Source of the DNA: Nocardioidaceae bacterium
GTDB lineage: Bacteria; Actinomycetota; Actinomycetes; Propionibacteriales; Nocardioidaceae
Direction: 5' to 3'
NCBI GenBank assembly: GCA_020636935.1
Contig: JACJWW010000002.1
Coordinates: 1 to 64,000 of the forward strand
Length of the DNA stretch: 64,000 nucleotides
Of this stretch, positions 24,834 through 32,773 are shown piece by piece; the first letter of the stretch is position 1; every line of letters starts with the position of its first letter. A model generated the notes under the pieces. That model had not been told where the DNA came from. It saw only the letters and a program-made list of their open reading frames with translations, and did not search any database. The translations under genes and the position numbers were made by a program.

Positions 24834-26066
24834 ATGGCAACGCATCCGATTCGCGGCCTCGACCTGAAGGAACATGAGTTCAAAGTCCCCCTGGACCACT
24901 CTCGCTCCGAGAGCGAAGAGATCACCGTTTTCGTGCGGGAGGTGGCCAGCCCTGACTCTGCGGAAGCACCACCGCTGCTGTTCCTGCAAGGTGGCCCCGG
25001 CCACGAATCCCCACGCCCCACGCTCTCCAACCCACCTTGGTTGCGTCGGGCGCTGAAGGACTTCCGGGTCTTCTTTCTCGACCAAAGGGGCACGGGCAGG
25101 TCAACCCCCATTGAGGCCAGTGATGCCGTGGATCCCGCGAGTTTGGGCAGCCGACTGACCCACTTTCGAGCAGACGCCATCGTTGATGATGCTGAGTGCA
25201 TTCGGCGTGCCCTTGGCTTTGAGCAGTGGAGTCTCCTGGGGCAGTCTTTCGGGGGCTTTGTGGCGCTTTGCTATTTGAGTAGACACCCCGAGTCGATTAG
25301 AGAGGCGATGTTCACTGGAGGGCTCCCGCCGGTCGGGCATGAGATCGATCAGATCTATGAGGCCACCTTCGCCGCGATGGAGCGCAAGTCCAAGGCATTC
25401 TTTCGCCGTTTCCCCTCAGCAAGAGTGGGCTTGGACCGCGCGCTACAGGCCTGCACAGCAGGTGACGTCGTACTTCCATCTGGCGAGTTGCTCTCGGCGC
25501 GTCGCCTCCTGACCATTGGGCATCTACTCGGTTTCTCCGGAGGAGAGCAGATCCACTACCTGCTGGAGCGTGCCCCGACCTCTGCCAGTTTTGCCCACGA
25601 CATCGCGGCACTGCTGCCTTTCGACGGACGCAATCCGTTGTACGCCGTGCTGCACGAGTCGTGTTATGCCGATGGAGGGGCCACGAGATGGGCTGCCGAA
25701 CGAGTCAGACCTCCCCTTCATGAGGACACAGACGAAATCACCTTCACCGGCGAGCATCTGTTCAGATGGCATTTCGATGAAGAGCCGGGTTTGCGGCCCT
25801 TTCGAGATACCGCGCTCGTGCTGGCCGAACACGAATGGCCACGTCTGTACGACCCGGGTGTCTTGTCCCGGTGCGAAGTGCCGTGTGCGGCCAGCATCTA
25901 TGGAGACGATCCATTCGTGATCCGGGAGTTCTCTGAGGAGACTGCGCGGCTGATTCCGACCATGAGGCCCTGGTTGACCAACGAATACGAGCATGGCGGG
26001 CTCCGGACCAGCGGTGACCGGGTCTTCGACCGTTTGCTCGACCTGGTCCGTGAACGCGTGGACTGA
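24834..26066 (+). CDS. Alpha/beta hydrolase, prolyl aminopeptidase-like
   Basis: 410-residue cytoplasmic hydrolase of the proline iminopeptidase family (peptidase S33), which frees an N-terminal proline from peptides. The oxyanion-hole segment is FLQGGPGHESP, then FFLDQRGTGRSTP, and the nucleophile elbow is LLGQSFGGFVAL (Ser). A His near EYEHGGLRTSG is the likely base. It is longer than PIP from Xanthomonas (313), with a large cap domain. CATATG lies 8 bases before the ATG and no ribosome binding site is seen. The fold is certain; the substrate is likely but unproven. Confidence 0.82.
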   Translation: MATHPIRGLDLKEHEFKVPLDHSRSESEEITVFVREVASPDSAEAPPLLFLQGGPGHESPRPTLSNPPWLRRALKDFRVFFLDQRGTGRSTPIEASDAVDPASLGSRLTHFRADAIVDDAECIRRALGFEQWSLLGQSFGGFVALCYLSRHPESIREAMFTGGLPPVGHEIDQIYEATFAAMERKSKAFFRRFPSARVGLDRALQACTAGDVVLPSGELLSARRLLTIGHLLGFSGGEQIHYLLERAPTSASFAHDIAALLPFDGRNPLYAVLHESCYADGGATRWAAERVRPPLHEDTDEITFTGEHLFRWHFDEEPGLRPFRDTALVLAEHEWPRLYDPGVLSRCEVPCAASIYGDDPFVIREFSEETARLIPTMRPWLTNEYEHGGLRTSGDRVFDRLLDLVRERVD

Positions 26067-26115
26067 GCCATCCTGCAACACGCTGGGAGCAGAATCACAG
26101 TGCGACATGACGGCA

Positions 26116-26135
26116 ATATCTCAGATATGAGATAT
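26116..26135. promoter_or_regulatory. 20-base palindromic operator on the XRE-MurA promoter
   Basis: ATATCTCA and TGAGATAT are exact reverse complements separated by GATA. The right arm runs into GATATG (26131-26136), a -10-like hexamer 8 bases before GTG 26145. The downstream protein has an XRE helix-turn-helix, a class that binds such sites as a dimer, so autorepression is inferred. Confidence 0.65.
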
Positions 26136-26144
26136 GGTCTGCCC

Positions 26145-27683
26145 GTGCCCAATTCTGTCAATGAATCCGACCATCTCAGTCAGATTGGCAGCCTGATCCG
26201 AGACGCTCGTAAGCATCGGGGCTGGACCCAAAATGAGCTGGCTGCCCACTTGGGGACGAGTCAAAGTGCGATCAATCGCATCGAACGCGGCGGGCAAAAT
26301 GTCACTCTGGACAACTTGGCCAGGATAAGTGAAGCGCTACGTACCCCGCTGATGCGCTTTGGGCCTGCAAACCCGCACCTTCGTGTGACCGGGCCAACGA
26401 AATTGCAGGGAAGCATCGAGGTCAAGACCTCCAAGAATGCTGGAGTGGCCCTGTTGTGCGCGTCTTTACTGAATCAGGGCAGGACCACCCTGCGCCGGGT
26501 GGCCCGCATCGAAGAGGTCAACAGGCTCTTGGAAGTTCTCGGGTCAATTGGGGTGGAGACCCGTTGGCTCAACGACGACAACGACCTCTTGATCGTGCCA
26601 CCCAAAGAGCTCGACCTGTCTCAGATTGACGAGGAGGCGGCTCGGCGTACCCGATCGGTGATCATGTTCCTCGGCCCCCTACTTCACCGTCTGGACAGAT
26701 TCGCTTTGCCATTCGCTGGCGGCTGCGACTTGGGGACTCGCACGGTCGAGCCGCACTTGTCTGCACTGCAGCGCTTTGGCTTGGAGATCAAGGCGACTGA
26801 GGGGCAATACCAAGCAACCGTCCACAAGGGAGTCACCCCTGCCCAGGCCATCGTTTTGACCGAGCGCGGGGACACCGTTACCGAAAACGCCCTGATGGCT
26901 GCGGCGTTGGCTCCCACAACGACCGTGATCCGCAATGCCAGTCCGAACTACATGGTCCAGGATCTCTGCTTCTATCTGGAAAAGCTCGGCGTTGTGATCG
27001 AGGGCATCGGCACCACCACTTTGACCGTCACCGGCTGCGAATCCATCAATGTGGACGTGGACTACTCCCCTAGTGAGGATCCGATCGAGGCAATGTCCTT
27101 GCTGACCGCAGGGATCGTCACAGAGTCAGAGATCACCATCAAGCGGGTCCCGATCGAGTTCATGGAGATTGAGCTTGCGGTGCTCTCAGAGATGGGACTG
27201 CGCTATGAGTTGTCGGCCGAGTATGCCGCTGCAAATGGTCACACCCGGCTTGTTGACCTCACCACCTTGCCCTCCAACTTGCGCTCCCCCATCGACAAGA
27301 TCCACCCGATGCCATTCCCCGGGATCAATATCGACAATCTGCCGTTCTTCGCCGTGATTGCGGCAACGGCCAACGGCAAGACCATGCTCCACGACTGGGT
27401 CTACGACAACCGGGCCCTCTACTTGACCGAACTCAACAAACTAGGTGGCCAAGTCACCTTGATGGATCCTCACCGGGTGATGGTGGAAGGACCGACCAGA
27501 TGGTCCGGCGCCGAAGTGGTTTGCCCGCCGGCCTTGCGACCCGCTGTGGTGATCTTGCTGGCCATGCTCGCCTGCAAGGGTACATCTGTGCTGCGCTCGG
27601 TCTATGTGATCAATCGGGGTTATGAGGACTTCGCTAGACGCCTGAACGAACTTGGTGCCAACATCGCTCCATTTCAGGACTAA
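26145..27683 (+). CDS. XRE helix-turn-helix fused to a MurA-like enolpyruvyl transferase
   Basis: 512 residues. An XRE DNA-binding domain (about 13-70: SLIRDARKHRGWTQNELAAH, TSQSAINRIERGGQN) is joined to a full MurA/EPSP-synthase fold. MurA transfers enolpyruvate from PEP to UDP-GlcNAc, the first step of peptidoglycan precursor synthesis. Active-site features are kept: KTSKN (Lys 97, Asn 98), the Cys loop AGGCDLGTRTVEPHL (Cys near 194), PFPGINIDN with Asp, and PALRPAV with Arg. So catalysis is plausible. I chose GTG 26145 because the palindrome and -10 lie just before it; ATG 26127 or GTG 26100 are possible. The fusion is conserved in actinobacteria as I recall; its function is unsettled. Confidence 0.88.
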   Translation: MPNSVNESDHLSQIGSLIRDARKHRGWTQNELAAHLGTSQSAINRIERGGQNVTLDNLARISEALRTPLMRFGPANPHLRVTGPTKLQGSIEVKTSKNAGVALLCASLLNQGRTTLRRVARIEEVNRLLEVLGSIGVETRWLNDDNDLLIVPPKELDLSQIDEEAARRTRSVIMFLGPLLHRLDRFALPFAGGCDLGTRTVEPHLSALQRFGLEIKATEGQYQATVHKGVTPAQAIVLTERGDTVTENALMAAALAPTTTVIRNASPNYMVQDLCFYLEKLGVVIEGIGTTTLTVTGCESINVDVDYSPSEDPIEAMSLLTAGIVTESEITIKRVPIEFMEIELAVLSEMGLRYELSAEYAAANGHTRLVDLTTLPSNLRSPIDKIHPMPFPGINIDNLPFFAVIAATANGKTMLHDWVYDNRALYLTELNKLGGQVTLMDPHRVMVEGPTRWSGAEVVCPPALRPAVVILLAMLACKGTSVLRSVYVINRGYEDFARRLNELGANIAPFQD

Positions 27684-27689
27684 TCCTGC

Positions 27690-27695
27690 GATACT
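27690..27695 (+). promoter_or_regulatory. Putative -10 element of the GDPD gene (GATACT)
   Basis: GATACT is followed by 6 bases and the GTG at 27702; it begins 7 bases after the XRE-MurA stop codon. No ribosome binding site is present. Confidence 0.4.
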
Positions 27696-27701
27696 GCGTC
27701 T

Positions 27702-28526
27702 GTGTGCCCCGCCACCGGATCAACACCTCAGACGGGATTCGTGTACCTCGACCGGCCCCACGCACCCGATCATCCGATCGCGATGGCACATCGTGGCGGC
27801 GCAAAACATCCCGATCTGGTCGGCATCGAAAACACGATGCAGGCCTTCGAGCATGCTCTTCGGCTCGGGTTTGACTACCTGGAGACCGATACTCATTCTT
27901 CTGCCGACGGCACCCTGTTTGCCTTCCATGACGACACTCTTGACCGAGTCACCGGGCAATCAGGCAGCATCGGAGAACTATCCACTAGCCAACTGCAAGA
28001 GATTCAGATAGACGGTCAGCATCCAATCCCCCAACTTGACGATCTGTTGGGAGCATTTCCCGAATCTAGGGTGAATATTGATCTGAAGGACGATCGCGCA
28101 GTGGAACCACTCGTGAAGTTGATCGCACGTCACAATGCAGACGATCGGGTCTGCGTTGGTTCCTTTTCACACAAGCGGCTAATCCGTTTCAGACGCGCAA
28201 CCAGCGGGCGGATCGCCACTTCGGCCAGCCCTCAAGAAGTTGCTGCCTTCTTGACCTTGCCCAGCCGGATCCTAAAGCGGGCACAGGTGAGTCGGAGATT
28301 CCAGGCCTTGCAAGTGCCGGTGAAACAAGGCGCAATTCCCGTTGTCAATCGGTCACTGATCAGGAGAGCCCATCGTTTAGGTGTCCACGTTCACGTGTGG
28401 ACAGTTGACGATCGTGATGAAATGCAACATCTTCTTGCATTGGGTGTCGATGGTTTGATCACAGACCGCACCGATGTGCTGAAGAATGTGCTGAGCCACA
28501 AAGGCCTGTGGAAGGGGAACCCATGA
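27702..28526 (+). CDS. Glycerophosphodiester phosphodiesterase family protein
   Basis: Hydrolyses glycerophosphodiesters to glycerol-3-phosphate and an alcohol. The TIM-barrel motifs are AHRGG, ENTMQAFEHAL, FDYLETDTH, FAFHDDTLDRVTG and VHVWTVDDRDEM, with the catalytic His pair (HRG and FHD) and the metal Glu/Asp. 274 residues, normal for cytosolic GDPDs; no signal peptide. The end overlaps the MFS gene by ATGA, so both are co-translated. A lipid-turnover role for the pair is inference. Confidence 0.9.
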   Translation: MCPATGSTPQTGFVYLDRPHAPDHPIAMAHRGGAKHPDLVGIENTMQAFEHALRLGFDYLETDTHSSADGTLFAFHDDTLDRVTGQSGSIGELSTSQLQEIQIDGQHPIPQLDDLLGAFPESRVNIDLKDDRAVEPLVKLIARHNADDRVCVGSFSHKRLIRFRRATSGRIATSASPQEVAAFLTLPSRILKRAQVSRRFQALQVPVKQGAIPVVNRSLIRRAHRLGVHVHVWTVDDRDEMQHLLALGVDGLITDRTDVLKNVLSHKGLWKGNP

Positions 28527-29935
28527 GTCACCGAGCCGATGTCAATGATCTGCTGGAAGATCCAGGGATGGAGCGACGACAGCAACAAAAGGCGTGGAAC
28601 TGGTATGACTTCGCCAACTCAGCCTTCTATACGACCGTCCAGACAGCCCTCTTCGGCCCGTACATGATCGCGGTCGCTGGCAAAGCGGCTGGCTGTGAAG
28701 GCACCGAGAATTGCACCAAGACGGTGAATCTGCTGGGGTTTGACGTTGCTGCCGGCGGATTGCCGCCCCTCTTGTTGACGATTGCCACCTTGATCAGCTT
28801 CTTCGTCCTGCCAGTTGTCGGTGCTTTCGTGGACCGCTCACGGAGCAAGAAGCGCAACATGGCGACCTTCGCTTGGGTCGGGTCAGCCTTCGCTGCGTTG
28901 ATCTTCTTCATGAAGGATGACAACTGGCAGATAGGCGCGATCGGTTTCGTGGGTGCCGTTGTGATGGCGGGCTGCTCGTTGGTCGCCTACTACGCCATCC
29001 TGGTGGACATCTCCAGCGAGGAGGAGCGCGATGCGGTCTCCTCCCGCGGGTGGGCTTTTGGATATATCGGCGGCGGCTTGCTCTTGTTGATCAACTTCGT
29101 GGTTGTCCTGGCACCTGGCTTGTTCGGGATCGACAAAGGCATGGCTGCTCGGATTTGTCTGCTGTCTGCAGCCGTGTGGTGGGCTGGATTCACCTTCATC
29201 CCCTTCTTCAAGCTCAAGGACTATCCCGCCTTGGAGTCGGCGAAGGAGGGGAGCATCTATGACCGTAGCTTCGGGCAGTTGTTTCGCACCCTCAAGCACG
29301 CTCGCGCCTATCCGATGACCTTGCTCTTCCTGGCCGCCTATTTGTTCTACAACGACGGCATCCAAACAGTGATCGGCAGTGCCTCGACATATGGAGCTGA
29401 AGAACTGGACATACCGCTCACTGTGCTCTTTGCGGCGATCTTGATGATCCAGTTCATGGCCTTCTTCGGGGCGATCTTCTTTGGCAAGTTCGCTCAGAAG
29501 CATGGTTCCTACAAACCAATCTTCTACGGCATCTTCGGCTGGATGATCATCGTCGTACTAGCTGTCTTCCTGCCGAAGGCCACCGAAGACAACAAGCTGA
29601 TCCCGATTGTCTTGTTCCTCGGGATTGGAGTCCTGATCGCGATGGTGATGGGCGGCACTCAAGCGCTGTCCCGTTCCTTCTTCAGCCTACTGATTCCACG
29701 GGGCTCTGAAGGCGAGTACTTCGGCCTCTACAATGCTGTTGAGCGCACTTCATGGCTGGGCAATGGGTTGTTCTGGTTGATGTTCACGCTGACCGGCTCT
29801 TATCGTCCGGCCATCTTCGCGATCGTCTTGTTCTTTGCTCTGGGAGCACTGTTCATGTGGCGACTAGACGCAGTGAGAGGCATCCGCGAAGCCGGCAACG
29901 CTGTCCCTGCTGGCATGGCTAAGGCCGCCAGCTAG
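28523..29935 (+). CDS. MFS transporter, UMF1/Atg22-like
   Basis: 470-residue membrane protein with about twelve hydrophobic segments. The N-terminal motif AWNWYDFANSAFYTTVQTAL and the RSRSKKR loop between helices 2 and 3 fit the UMF1 family (vacuolar effluxer Atg22-like), often annotated as amino-acid exporters. The start ATG at 28523 overlaps the GDPD stop and has GGAAGGGG upstream; an ATG at 28508 is less good. It may export a product of the GDPD or be only translationally linked. Substrate unknown. Confidence 0.85.
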   Translation: MSHRADVNDLLEDPGMERRQQQKAWNWYDFANSAFYTTVQTALFGPYMIAVAGKAAGCEGTENCTKTVNLLGFDVAAGGLPPLLLTIATLISFFVLPVVGAFVDRSRSKKRNMATFAWVGSAFAALIFFMKDDNWQIGAIGFVGAVVMAGCSLVAYYAILVDISSEEERDAVSSRGWAFGYIGGGLLLLINFVVVLAPGLFGIDKGMAARICLLSAAVWWAGFTFIPFFKLKDYPALESAKEGSIYDRSFGQLFRTLKHARAYPMTLLFLAAYLFYNDGIQTVIGSASTYGAEELDIPLTVLFAAILMIQFMAFFGAIFFGKFAQKHGSYKPIFYGIFGWMIIVVLAVFLPKATEDNKLIPIVLFLGIGVLIAMVMGGTQALSRSFFSLLIPRGSEGEYFGLYNAVERTSWLGNGLFWLMFTLTGSYRPAIFAIVLFFALGALFMWRLDAVRGIREAGNAVPAGMAKAAS

Positions 29936-29952
29936 CTGTATCGGGTCGTCTG

Positions 29953-29978
29953 GGAACAAATCCCACACGTGATTCGTT
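29953..29978 (+). promoter_or_regulatory. SigR/SigH-type ECF promoter of rbpA
   Basis: GGAAC (29953-29957), an 18-base spacer and GTT (29976-29978) match the thiol-stress sigma consensus GGAAT-N18-GTT with one difference. It would give a leader of about 90 bases before the rbpA ATG. Streptomyces rbpA is known to be driven by SigR. Confidence 0.65.
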
Positions 29979-30074
29979 ATGGCAATGTGATCAATCGCGT
30001 CACGATTCCAAGGTTGGCGCGTTAGCAATTCAAAGGCGTCAGGGTGGCGCCGGTCTATTCTCATCGGAGGAGTC

Positions 30075-30461
30075 ATGGCAGAGCGCACCTTGCGCGGCGC
30101 CCGCTTGGGTGGACAGAGCTTCGAGGACGAGCGCGGAATCGAGTTTGCTGCTCGACAGCAGGCTGGTTACCGATGCCCGCAAGACCATGTCTTCGACATC
30201 ACCATGGCTGTCGAGGCAGACGTGCCCGCGGTGTGGGAATGTCCTCGTTGTGGCAGTGAAGCCAAGAGCACAATGGGCATCGAGCCCGAACAAAAGGCCG
30301 AGAAACCGGCCCGTACCCACTGGGACATGCTTTTGGAACGCAGGTCGATCAAAGAATTGGAAGACATCCTGTCCGAGCGCCTAACTTTGCTTCGAGATGG
30401 CGAAATCGGCCCGGCCCATCTGCATCGCCCGAAGAGTCGCAAGAAGAAAGCATCAGTCTGA
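30075..30461 (+). CDS. rbpA: RNA polymerase-binding protein RbpA
   Basis: Actinobacterial general transcription factor that binds the primary sigma factor and RNA polymerase and stabilises the open complex. 128 residues in the usual order: basic N-terminal tail (RTLRGARLGGQSFEDE), zinc-binding core with YRCPQDH and WECPRCGSEA, then the basic linker and the sigma-interacting domain (RTHWDMLLERRSIKELEDIL, ERLTLLRDG). GGAGGAG precedes the ATG. The convergent fxsA-ppm1 neighbours are as in mycobacteria (Rv2050-Rv2051c). The SigR-type promoter links it to disulfide stress. Confidence 0.97.
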   Translation: MAERTLRGARLGGQSFEDERGIEFAARQQAGYRCPQDHVFDITMAVEADVPAVWECPRCGSEAKSTMGIEPEQKAEKPARTHWDMLLERRSIKELEDILSERLTLLRDGEIGPAHLHRPKSRKKKASV

Positions 30462-30482
30462 TCAGATCACCATCTAGTGGTC

Positions 30483-30956
30483 CTAGTCATCCACCACTTC
30501 GCCTTGGACGACATCGTGTGATGCTGTCGGCGTGACGTCTGCTTGAGTGCCGGTTTGCGTGGCCTGATAGACAATAGTGAGTTTGCGCGCAATGACGCTG
30601 GTCAGCATCAATCTCGCCACTGGCCGGGTCACGGGCAAGATCAAGAAGAGCGCCACCACATCGGAGAGGAATCCTGGGGTCAACATCAGGGTGCCACCAA
30701 TCAGGATCAAGGCGCCATCCGCCAGTTCTTTGGCCGGCATTCTCCCCAACTGCAGGGCCTCTCGCAGGGCACCCCAAGCGTTACGCCCCTCTCGCTTCAT
30801 CAACCAAGCGCCGATGATGCTGTCGGCGACAAGTAGGAGGATGGTCCACCAAGGGCCAATCACTTGGCCAATCTGGATGATCACGTAGATCTCCAAAATG
30901 GGCACCACGATGAAGGCAATCAGCAATGCCCACCACAGCGCACTTCTCTTCTTCAT
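30483..30956 (-). CDS. fxsA: FxsA-family membrane protein
   Basis: 157 residues with four hydrophobic segments: WWALLIAFIVVPILEIYVII, WWTILLLVADSIIGAWL, GALILIGGTLMLTPGFLSDV and ALFLILPVTRPVARL. The motif TPGFLSDVVALFLILPVTRP is the FxsA signature. In E. coli FxsA affects exclusion of phage T7 by the F plasmid; the actinobacterial role is unknown. The C-terminus is a Thr/Val-rich acidic tail. It lies 15 bases after ppm1 and is probably cotranscribed with it. Confidence 0.9.
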   Translation of the reverse strand: MKKRSALWWALLIAFIVVPILEIYVIIQIGQVIGPWWTILLLVADSIIGAWLMKREGRNAWGALREALQLGRMPAKELADGALILIGGTLMLTPGFLSDVVALFLILPVTRPVARLMLTSVIARKLTIVYQATQTGTQADVTPTASHDVVQGEVVDD

Positions 30957-30971
30957 GCCTAACTGAACGCT

Positions 30972-31784
30972 TCAGCCCCCCAATTTGGTTCCGCTGGACC
31001 CCAAGTCTCCCGAGTGTTTGAGTTGGTGCATGCGTTGGCGCAGACCCCACTTCGTGATCCGACGAAGCGAGTCGAGTGCAATATCCGGAGTCATCTTGGA
31101 GTGACCGCGTTCGCGTTCCACGAAATCGATCGGCACTTCGACCACCCGAAGGCCTTCTTGCAGACAGCGATAGGCCAAGTCCACTTGAAAGACATAACCA
31201 CGCGAATGGATGCTGTCCAGATCGATGACCTCCAAGGCCTCCTTACGGATCAAGCGAAATCCAGCAGTGGCATCACTGAGCGGGGTGCCCAACAGCATTC
31301 GGATATATCTGTTGCCGCCCTTGGAGAGCAAACGTCGATGCCAGGGCCAGTTGATCACCGAGCCACCGCGGACATATCGGGCTCCGATCACCAGATCGGC
31401 ATGCTCGACCGCGTCCAACAGGCGCTGAAGCTGCTCAGGTTGGTGGGAGCCGTCGGCGTCCATTTCTCCAACGACGTCATAACCAAGCCTTAGCGCTTCG
31501 CGAAACCCTGCAATGTACGCCGCTCCGAGGCCCTCCTTGGTTTCACGGTGCAGCACCTTGACTGCCTGATCATTCAAGGCCAGTGTGGTGGCGATCTCAC
31601 CAGTCCCATCTGGTGAATTGTCGTCAACGATCAAGACATCGACATTCGGCTGACAGGACCTGACCCGTTCCACGATCTGCCGGAGATTCTCTCGCTCGTT
31701 ATAGGTCGGGATCACCATGATCACACGGCTCGGCGGGTGGAGTTCGCCTTGGGCCCGAGACGCCGGAGAAGTCACAAAGCCCAT
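30972..31784 (-). CDS. ppm1: Polyprenol monophosphomannose synthase (GT2 family)
   Basis: Transfers mannose from GDP-mannose to polyprenyl phosphate at the membrane, supplying mannose for lipomannan and protein mannosylation. 270 residues. GT2 features: MVIPTYNERENLRQIVERV, DVLIVDDNSPDGT, LGAAYIAGFREALRLG, the DxD-type GEMDADGSHQPE, and the C-terminal RERGHSKMTPDIA. There is no N-acyltransferase domain, unlike mycobacterial Ppm1, which fuses Lnt to the synthase. The start is uncertain: ATG 31784 or the GTG at 31772. It lies next to rbpA and fxsA as in Rv2051c. Confidence 0.9.
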   Translation of the reverse strand: MGFVTSPASRAQGELHPPSRVIMVIPTYNERENLRQIVERVRSCQPNVDVLIVDDNSPDGTGEIATTLALNDQAVKVLHRETKEGLGAAYIAGFREALRLGYDVVGEMDADGSHQPEQLQRLLDAVEHADLVIGARYVRGGSVINWPWHRRLLSKGGNRYIRMLLGTPLSDATAGFRLIRKEALEVIDLDSIHSRGYVFQVDLAYRCLQEGLRVVEVPIDFVERERGHSKMTPDIALDSLRRITKWGLRQRMHQLKHSGDLGSSGTKLGG

Positions 31785-31828
31785 CCAATCAAAGTGCCGT
31801 CGGTGATTGCGAACCGCAGCCTACCTGT

Positions 31829-31834
31829 CAAACT
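31829..31834 (+). promoter_or_regulatory. Putative -10 element of the 5'-3' exonuclease gene (CAAACT)
   Basis: CAAACT is 6 bases before the GTG at 31841, with no ribosome binding site. Conserved second A and final T are present. Confidence 0.35.
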
Positions 31835-31840
31835 CATTGC

Positions 31841-32773
31841 GTGACTGCCGATCAGCCTCACCTTATGCTGCTGGACACCGCTTCTCTCTACTATCGCGCG
31901 TTCTTCGGGATCCCTGAGAAGGTTCAAGCACCTGATGGCACCCCGGTGAACGCCGTCCGCGGACTGTTGGACAGCATCAGTCTCCTGATCTCTCAATACC
32001 GACCCGATCAGCTCGTCTGCTGCTGGGACAACGACTGGCGACCGGCATGGCGGGTTGAGTTGATCCCGAGTTACAAGCAGCATCGGGTTGCTGATGCTGC
32101 TGTTGGTGGTGACCCTGGCCGCGAGGAAGCACCCGCCAGCCTGGAGGCTCAAGTGCCGATCATCTTGGAGGTGCTCGAGGCGGTCGGGATCCCAGTCGTG
32201 GGTGTGGATGGCTATGAGGCCGACGATGTGATCGGTTCGTTGAGTAGTGCCGCAAGAGGGCCGGTCAATATCGTTACTGGAGACCGTGACCTCTTCCAGT
32301 TGGCTGATGACCCCAGAGGAGTACAGGTGTTGTACACCGGTAAAGGTGTTGGCAAACACGAAGTGATCAACTCAGCCGAGATCCAAAAGCGATTCGGAGT
32401 GACTGCGGCCCAATATGTGGACTTTGCAGTGCTTCGCGGCGATCCATCAGATGGCCTCCCCGGGGTCAAGGGCATTGGCGACAAGACTGCGGCAAAACTC
32501 CTCAATGAGTATGGTTCATTGGAGGCAGTTCAGGCTGCGGCCCATGATCTGGATTCTTCGTTGGCTACAGTTGTGCGAGATCGGTTGAAACAGGCTGAGG
32601 ACTATCTCGCCAACGCACCTCGGGTGGTCCGTGTCGCACGCGATCTGGCCATTCCCACACCGGACTTGCGGCTGGTCACCGGTCCTCGGGACCCACAGGC
32701 GGTCGCGCAACTCTCGCAAAAGTGGGGTCTCAACTCCCCCGTGCAACGCCTCCTGGACACTTTGGCCAGCTAA
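31841..32773 (+). CDS. 5'-3' exonuclease (FEN/PolI N-domain family)
   Basis: 310-residue stand-alone homologue of the DNA polymerase I 5' nuclease, likely acting on flaps and RNA primers during repair or replication. The metal-binding Asp/Glu cluster is seen in MLLDTASLYYRAFF, DGYEADDVIGSL and VTGDRDLFQLADD, and the helix-hairpin-helix in DGLPGVKGIGDKTAAKLL. The same gene precedes helY in M. tuberculosis (Rv2090). The start is GTG 31841. Its TAA shares bases with the stop of convergent helY (CTAA at 32770-32773). Confidence 0.92.
   Translation: MTADQPHLMLLDTASLYYRAFFGIPEKVQAPDGTPVNAVRGLLDSISLLISQYRPDQLVCCWDNDWRPAWRVELIPSYKQHRVADAAVGGDPGREEAPASLEAQVPIILEVLEAVGIPVVGVDGYEADDVIGSLSSAARGPVNIVTGDRDLFQLADDPRGVQVLYTGKGVGKHEVINSAEIQKRFGVTAAQYVDFAVLRGDPSDGLPGVKGIGDKTAAKLLNEYGSLEAVQAAAHDLDSSLATVVRDRLKQAEDYLANAPRVVRVARDLAIPTPDLRLVTGPRDPQAVAQLSQKWGLNSPVQRLLDTLAS

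Noticed and set aside
32770..32773. Shared CTAA stop overlap between convergent gene pairs (also at 59330-59333) as a regulatory element
   Set aside because: A four-base overlap of TAG and TAA stops is a common outcome of compact convergent genes.
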